DNA of 64,000 nt. Origin: Tepidiforma sp. GTDB taxonomy: Bacteria > Chloroflexota > Dehalococcoidia > Tepidiformales > Tepidiformaceae. The stretch is taken from NCBI GenBank assembly GCA_026003935.1, contig BPIE01000001.1, positions 682,001 to 746,000 of the forward strand, read 5' to 3'. Below the pieces are notes generated by a model. That model did no database searches, was not told the DNA's origin, and saw nothing but the letters and a program-made list of their open reading frames with translations. Every line of letters begins with the position of its first letter. Position 1 is the stretch's first letter. This document shows positions 60,450-64,000 of the stretch, one piece after another. The translations under genes and the position numbers were made by a program.

Positions 60450-61808
60450 ATGCGTATCCTGAGCGTTTCGTTTCCGCTGCCGAATGTGGCGATCGACAAC
60501 TACAACCCGGTGACGGCCCCGAATTACAACGATTATGACGCGGTGATCATCGACCCGGCGGGTATCGACCGGGTGGTGCGGGAGGTCATCGAGGAGGGGA
60601 AGGAGTACGAGGCGTTCGACGGGCGGCCGGTGCTGAACGTGCCGGGTTCGTCGACGGCGGCAGGGCTCGCGGAGCAGCTGCGCCGGCGGCAGGAGGAGAC
60701 GCGCCGGCTGCTGGAGGCGGGGGGCGCGGTGGTGGTGCTGGCTCGCCCGGACGTGTTTCAGCCGGGTGTGGTGGGGTTCGAGGGGTGCGACCGGTACCAC
60801 TGGCTGCCGGCGCCGCAGGGGATGAGCTGGGCGACGCCGTGGCTGCGGGCGGGCGAGGGGAAGACGGTGCGGATTGCCGATGAACACCACCCGATGAGCG
60901 GGGTGCTGCGGGAGTTCCGGGGCGAGGTGGCGTGGCGGGCATGGTTCGATGAGCGGCAGCCGGAGTTTCGACGGCACGGGCGGGTCATTGCGGTTGGGGG
61001 ATCGGGCGTGCCGATTGCGGCGGAGTTCGAGGTGCTGGGCGGGCGGGTCGTCTTCGTGCCGGTGATTGTGGAGTCGTACGGCGCGCAGCGGTCGCAGCTG
61101 GCGCAGGCGCTGGTGGATGCGTGCCGGCAGCTGCGGGGAATGGCGGGGCAGGAGGAGGCGCCCTACTGGGCGCGGGCAGTGGCCGTGCCGGGGCTGGAGC
61201 AGGTGGAGGCGGAGCTGGAGGAGGCGGAGGCGGCCGAGGCGGAGGCACGGGAGCGGCTGGCGGCAGTCCGGGAGCGGTACGATGCGCTGGCGCGGCACCG
61301 GGGCCTGTTGTGGCGGGATGGTCCGGGGTTCCGGGAAGCGGCTACGGCGGCGCTCCAGGCGCTGGGGTTCGCGGTGGTCTCGGGCCCGGGTGAGCCGCTC
61401 GTGGTGCGCTCGGAGGAGGAGACGGCGTTCGTCGAGCTCGAAAGCGCGCACGGGCAGGTGGTGGAATGGCCGTACGTGCGGCTGCAGCGCAGGGTGGAGG
61501 CGGAGCTGCTGGCTGGGAGACCTGCGCCGCGGGGGCTGGTGATCGCGAACGGGTACCGGGAGCGCGACCCGGAGCAGCGGGAGGCGGAGGTGAGCGAGCC
61601 GCTCACGCGAGCGTGCGAGAATTACCGGTACGGACTGGTGACGGCGCGGACCCTATTCGAGCTGGTGCGGCGCGCGCTCGGGGGCGCCGACGAGGCGGCC
61701 CTGCTGGGGATGCGCCGGCGGCTCCTGCAGGGGACGGGGCTCCTGACCGCGGAGCGGCTGCTCGGCCTCAAGGGGGAGGAAACGCCGGAATCCGGCCCGA
61801 TTTTCTGA
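60450..61808 (+). CDS. Unknown protein, coiled coil and nuclease-like C-terminus
   Basis: 452 residues, 5 bases after galU with GGAGGAG. The N-terminal half (MRILSVSFPLPNVAIDNYNP, AVIIDPAGIDRVV) is not recognised. A coiled coil lies at about 245-285 (EQVEAELEEAEAAEAEARER). The C-terminus (TAFVELESAHGQVVEW; RGLVIANGYRE; CENYRYGLVTARTLFELVRR) resembles restriction-endonuclease-like folds with an ExE-type centre. Function unknown. Confidence 0.65.
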   Translation: MRILSVSFPLPNVAIDNYNPVTAPNYNDYDAVIIDPAGIDRVVREVIEEGKEYEAFDGRPVLNVPGSSTAAGLAEQLRRRQEETRRLLEAGGAVVVLARPDVFQPGVVGFEGCDRYHWLPAPQGMSWATPWLRAGEGKTVRIADEHHPMSGVLREFRGEVAWRAWFDERQPEFRRHGRVIAVGGSGVPIAAEFEVLGGRVVFVPVIVESYGAQRSQLAQALVDACRQLRGMAGQEEAPYWARAVAVPGLEQVEAELEEAEAAEAEARERLAAVRERYDALARHRGLLWRDGPGFREAATAALQALGFAVVSGPGEPLVVRSEEETAFVELESAHGQVVEWPYVRLQRRVEAELLAGRPAPRGLVIANGYRERDPEQREAEVSEPLTRACENYRYGLVTARTLFELVRRALGGADEAALLGMRRRLLQGTGLLTAERLLGLKGEETPESGPIF

Positions 61809-61848
61809 CGGCTGACGACGCCGGGAACGTTCCGCTGGAGGTCATGCG

Positions 61849-62793
61849 ATGAAGGTGGTGCTCGATTGCGACCCCGGCCACGACGACATGGTCGCGATCA
61901 TCCTTGCTGCGACGCACTTCGAGCTGCTGGGCGTGACGACCGTCGGGGGGAACGCGCCGCTGTGGCGGGTTACGGAGAATGCGCTTCGTATCCTCGAGCT
62001 CCTTGGGCGGCAGGACATCCCGGTGGCGGCAGGTGCGGCGGGCCCGCTGATGGGGGTATTGCCCCGGGAGGGGGAGCGGGTTCATGGTGTTTCGGGGCTG
62101 GACGGGGCAGAGCTGCCGCGGCCGACCCGGAGCGTGGTCCGTGAGCACGCGGTGACCTTCCTCATCGAAACGGTGATGCGGAACCCGGGGACGGCGGTGA
62201 TTGCGACGGGTCCGCTGACGAACATTGCGCTGGCGATGCGGCTCGAGCCGCGGTTTGCGCGGAGCGTGGCACGGCTGAGCATCATGGGCGGCTCGGTGAC
62301 GCAGGGCAACGTGACGCCGGTTGCGGAGTTCAATGCGTGGGCGGACCCGGAGGCGGCGCAGATTGTGTTCAGTTCGGGGGCGCGGCTGACGATGTGCGGG
62401 CTGGACCTGACGCGGCAGGCCGCCATGGGGCCCGAGGAGATTGCGCGGCTCCGGGCGGTCGGGACGCGCACGGCGGGGGTGACGGCAGACCTGCTGGAGT
62501 ACTACCGCGAGGCGTCGGAGCGATTGACGGGCTCGCGGGCGGTGCCGCTGCACGACCCCTGCGCCGTGGCCGCGTTGGCGGCGCCGGAGCTGTTCGAGTT
62601 CCGGTTCGCGGAGGCGGCGGTGGAGACGCGCGGCGCGCACACACGGGGGATGACGGTGGTCGACCAGCGGCACTGGGAAGCACCGGGCGCGGACGGGAGG
62701 CCGTCGCGGCCGGGGCTCGTGCGTGTGGCGACGAAGGTGGATGCCGCGCGGCTGTTCGACCTCGTGGCGGAGGCCCTCGCGGCGTGTCCGTAG
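61849..62793 (+). CDS. Inosine/uridine-preferring nucleoside hydrolase
   Basis: Cleaves the N-glycosidic bond of nucleosides in salvage. 314 residues with the calcium-binding N-terminus LDCDPGHDDMVAIILA, VTTVGGNAPL, ATGPLTNIALAM, and the catalytic-side LHDPCAVAAL. Length is normal. GGAGG lies before the ATG pair at 61843/61849. Confidence 0.93.
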   Translation: MKVVLDCDPGHDDMVAIILAATHFELLGVTTVGGNAPLWRVTENALRILELLGRQDIPVAAGAAGPLMGVLPREGERVHGVSGLDGAELPRPTRSVVREHAVTFLIETVMRNPGTAVIATGPLTNIALAMRLEPRFARSVARLSIMGGSVTQGNVTPVAEFNAWADPEAAQIVFSSGARLTMCGLDLTRQAAMGPEEIARLRAVGTRTAGVTADLLEYYREASERLTGSRAVPLHDPCAVAALAAPELFEFRFAEAAVETRGAHTRGMTVVDQRHWEAPGADGRPSRPGLVRVATKVDAARLFDLVAEALAACP

Positions 62794-62803
62794 CGGCCGC
62801 GGC

Positions 62804-63052
62804 TCAGCGGCCGCCGTTGGATTCGGGGAAGGTGACGCAGGTGGTGGTGCTTTCGATGCCGTCGATGGCGCGGATGTGGCGGGAGATGACGGCGGGGACG
62901 TCGGTGAGGGAGGGGACTTCGACGACGGCGACGATGTCGTAGGGGCCCATGACCTGGTAGACCTCAGCGATGCCTTCGACGGCGCGGAGCTTTTCGTAGA
63001 CTTCGACGGTCTTTGCCGGGTCGACGACGATGAGGACGAAGGCCTTAATCAC
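62804..63052 (-). CDS. Lrp/AsnC ligand-binding-domain protein
   Basis: 82 residues forming a stand-alone RAM/AsnC effector domain: KAFVLIVVDPAKTVEVYEKL, VEGIAEVYQVMGPYDIVAVV and IDGIESTTTCVTF. It lacks the DNA-binding half, so it may bind amino acids or modulate a full regulator. GTG 63052 with GGAG upstream gives the normal domain length; an ATG at 63097 is possible but adds an unrelated tail. Confidence 0.85.
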   Translation of the reverse strand: MIKAFVLIVVDPAKTVEVYEKLRAVEGIAEVYQVMGPYDIVAVVEVPSLTDVPAVISRHIRAIDGIESTTTCVTFPESNGGR

Positions 63053-63189
63053 CTGGAGCGCTCCGTGGGGTTCGGCGCTGGGGCCGGGATGGTGCAAGGG
63101 TAGCAGGCTGGCGTTTCGGGCGGATTACGCCGCGGCGGCGGCCGGGGGGGGCGGTCGGCCACGGCCGCGGCGAAGCAGGCGCGACGCTG

Positions 63190-64000
63190 TCAGGCTTTCC
63201 GGAGCGTCACACACGTCTCTTTGTGGAGGCCCTGGCCGGAGAGCGGGTCGGCGCGGGTGGGCCGGAGGACGGCGTCGGCGGTGCCGCGGCCGACCGCGTT
63301 GCGGCCCCCGGCCCAGTGTCCGAAGCCGTGCTGCAGCCCGACGACTTCGGGATGCATGCGTCGCGAGAGCTTCACCTTGCCTCGGGCGCTGCCGTACGGG
63401 GACTCGATGACGACTTCGTCGCCGTCCTGCAGGCCGAACCGGCGCGCGGTGTCGGGATGGATGATGAGGGGGTTTTCCGGTTTGAGCTCGAGAAGCCAGG
63501 GATTGTTGAAGGTGCGGGTGTGGGTGTGGCTGGCCTCTTTCCAGTTGATGAGATAGAGGGGGTACTGTTCATTCGGCTGCCAGTCGCGGGGCGTGTAGAC
63601 GGGAAGCGGGTCGACCGGCTTGCCGTCCGCGTCGGTTTTGCCTTCAAGCGACCTGGCGTAGAACTCGACCCTCCGCGAGGGGGTGTTGAACCCGGCACGT
63701 ACGGCGCCTTCGACGACGACGCCGATCGCTTTGCCGCCGGCGGCCGGGTCCCTGTCGTAGACGACGGTCCCCTCTTCTGAGGGGTCGCCGTCGTAGTAGG
63801 CCGAGGCGAGCTTTTCGGGGGCGACGGTTTCGGCGAATTTCCGGTAGCGAGTGCCCTTCTTGTCGACCCACACGGCTCCGGGGAGCTGTTTGAACTCCTC
63901 GAGCGTGAGGCCTGGAGAGCCACCCTTGAGCTCGGCCGAGAGGTATTCCTCGTACCAGGCGGTGAGGTCCTCCACCGGCTGGCCGGAGAGGGCGCCGACG
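63190..64000 (-). CDS. Molybdopterin oxidoreductase, C-terminal part (cut by window end)
   Basis: 270 residues of the C-terminal half of a DMSO-reductase/CISM-family catalytic subunit, open to the window edge. YPLYLINWKEASHTHTRTFN, NPLIIHPDTARRFGLQDGDE and VESPYGSARGKVKLSRRMHP form the molydopterin-dinucleotide-binding domain; GFGHWAGG and ADPLSGQGLHKETCVTL end it. This resembles polysulfide, thiosulfate or tetrathionate reductase subunits. The catalytic ligand region lies outside the window. Confidence 0.85.
   Translation of the reverse strand, partial: VGALSGQPVEDLTAWYEEYLSAELKGGSPGLTLEEFKQLPGAVWVDKKGTRYRKFAETVAPEKLASAYYDGDPSEEGTVVYDRDPAAGGKAIGVVVEGAVRAGFNTPSRRVEFYARSLEGKTDADGKPVDPLPVYTPRDWQPNEQYPLYLINWKEASHTHTRTFNNPWLLELKPENPLIIHPDTARRFGLQDGDEVVIESPYGSARGKVKLSRRMHPEVVGLQHGFGHWAGGRNAVGRGTADAVLRPTRADPLSGQGLHKETCVTLRKA

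Noticed and set aside
1-64000. tRNA or rRNA genes
   Set aside because: Searched by eye for TTCGAATC-type T-arms with paired acceptor ends and for conserved rRNA blocks; none found. A covariance search would be decisive.

Overview
The window comes from a GC-rich bacterial chromosome that is densely packed and carries almost only core metabolic genes. The most likely source is a thermophilic member of the Chloroflexota (Dehalococcoidia, Tepidiforma-like). That placement is an inference from a B12-dependent ribonucleotide reductase under NrdR, a translational-type T-box before thrS, a sortase in a wall-type context, a three-gene cytochrome b558 succinate dehydrogenase, a carotenoid operon and a PHA locus. 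No search could be run. I see no rRNA or tRNA genes, insertion sequences, prophage or CRISPR array.

Layout. 1-3.4 kb: efp, xseAB, a PurN-type formyltransferase and a zinc-ribbon protein. 3.4-5.5 kb (minus): a HAD hydrolase and argH. 5.6-10.8 kb: a glycogen operon (alpha-glucan phosphorylase, GH57, glycogen synthase). 10.8-15.3 kb: a Gfo/Idh/MocA oxidoreductase, a MazG fusion, a thioredoxin-like protein, a small membrane protein and a lipase-like hydrolase. 15.4-18.7 kb: a PHA locus (phasin, divergent PadR-type regulator, PhaE/PhaR-like subunit, phaC, GNAT). 18.7-25.9 kb: a carotenoid operon (crtB, crtI, uvsE, P450, lycopene cyclase, PlsY-like, glycosyltransferase) with most junctions overlapping by 4 bases. 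25.9-30.6 kb: sortase, a terminator-bounded small-peptide transcript, a pair of R2/ferritin-like proteins and a PadR regulator. 30.6-36.5 kb: a DtxR-type repressor, a three-domain c-di-GMP enzyme, an AhpD-like protein, an apparently circularly permuted phosphodiesterase and a coiled-coil nuclease-like protein. 36.6-39.9 kb: OB-fold protein, thiolase-like protein, coaE and two MaoC-type dehydratases. 40.0-44.5 kb: thrS with its T-box, divergent from rpoD, then a Nudix hydrolase. 44.6-49.9 kb: sdhCAB and a chemoreceptor. 50-53.8 kb: the nrdR-nrdJ region. 53.9-58.1 kb: yggS-proC-yggT-yggT and an ABC exporter. 58.2-59.5 kb (minus): infC-rpmI-rplT. 59.6-64 kb: galU, a nuclease-like protein, a nucleoside hydrolase, an AsnC-domain protein and the end of a molybdopterin oxidoreductase.

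Main patterns. (1) Nine or more genes have a TANNNT-like -10 element ending 6-7 bases before the start codon, so leaderless transcription looks common; this also settles several starts. (2) The PHA locus has a candidate operator, GTGCA-N3-TGCAC, in the divergent phasin/regulator promoter and again at the phaC promoter. (3) Three genes (the PHA regulator, crtB and crtI) each need one G removed from a run of five to seven G to become full-length. (4) A ThrRS T-box with an ACC specifier and a pair of NrdR boxes 31 bp apart can be read directly. (5) A phosphodiesterase has its family motifs in permuted order, and two tandem R2-like proteins differ in that one has lost its metal ligands.
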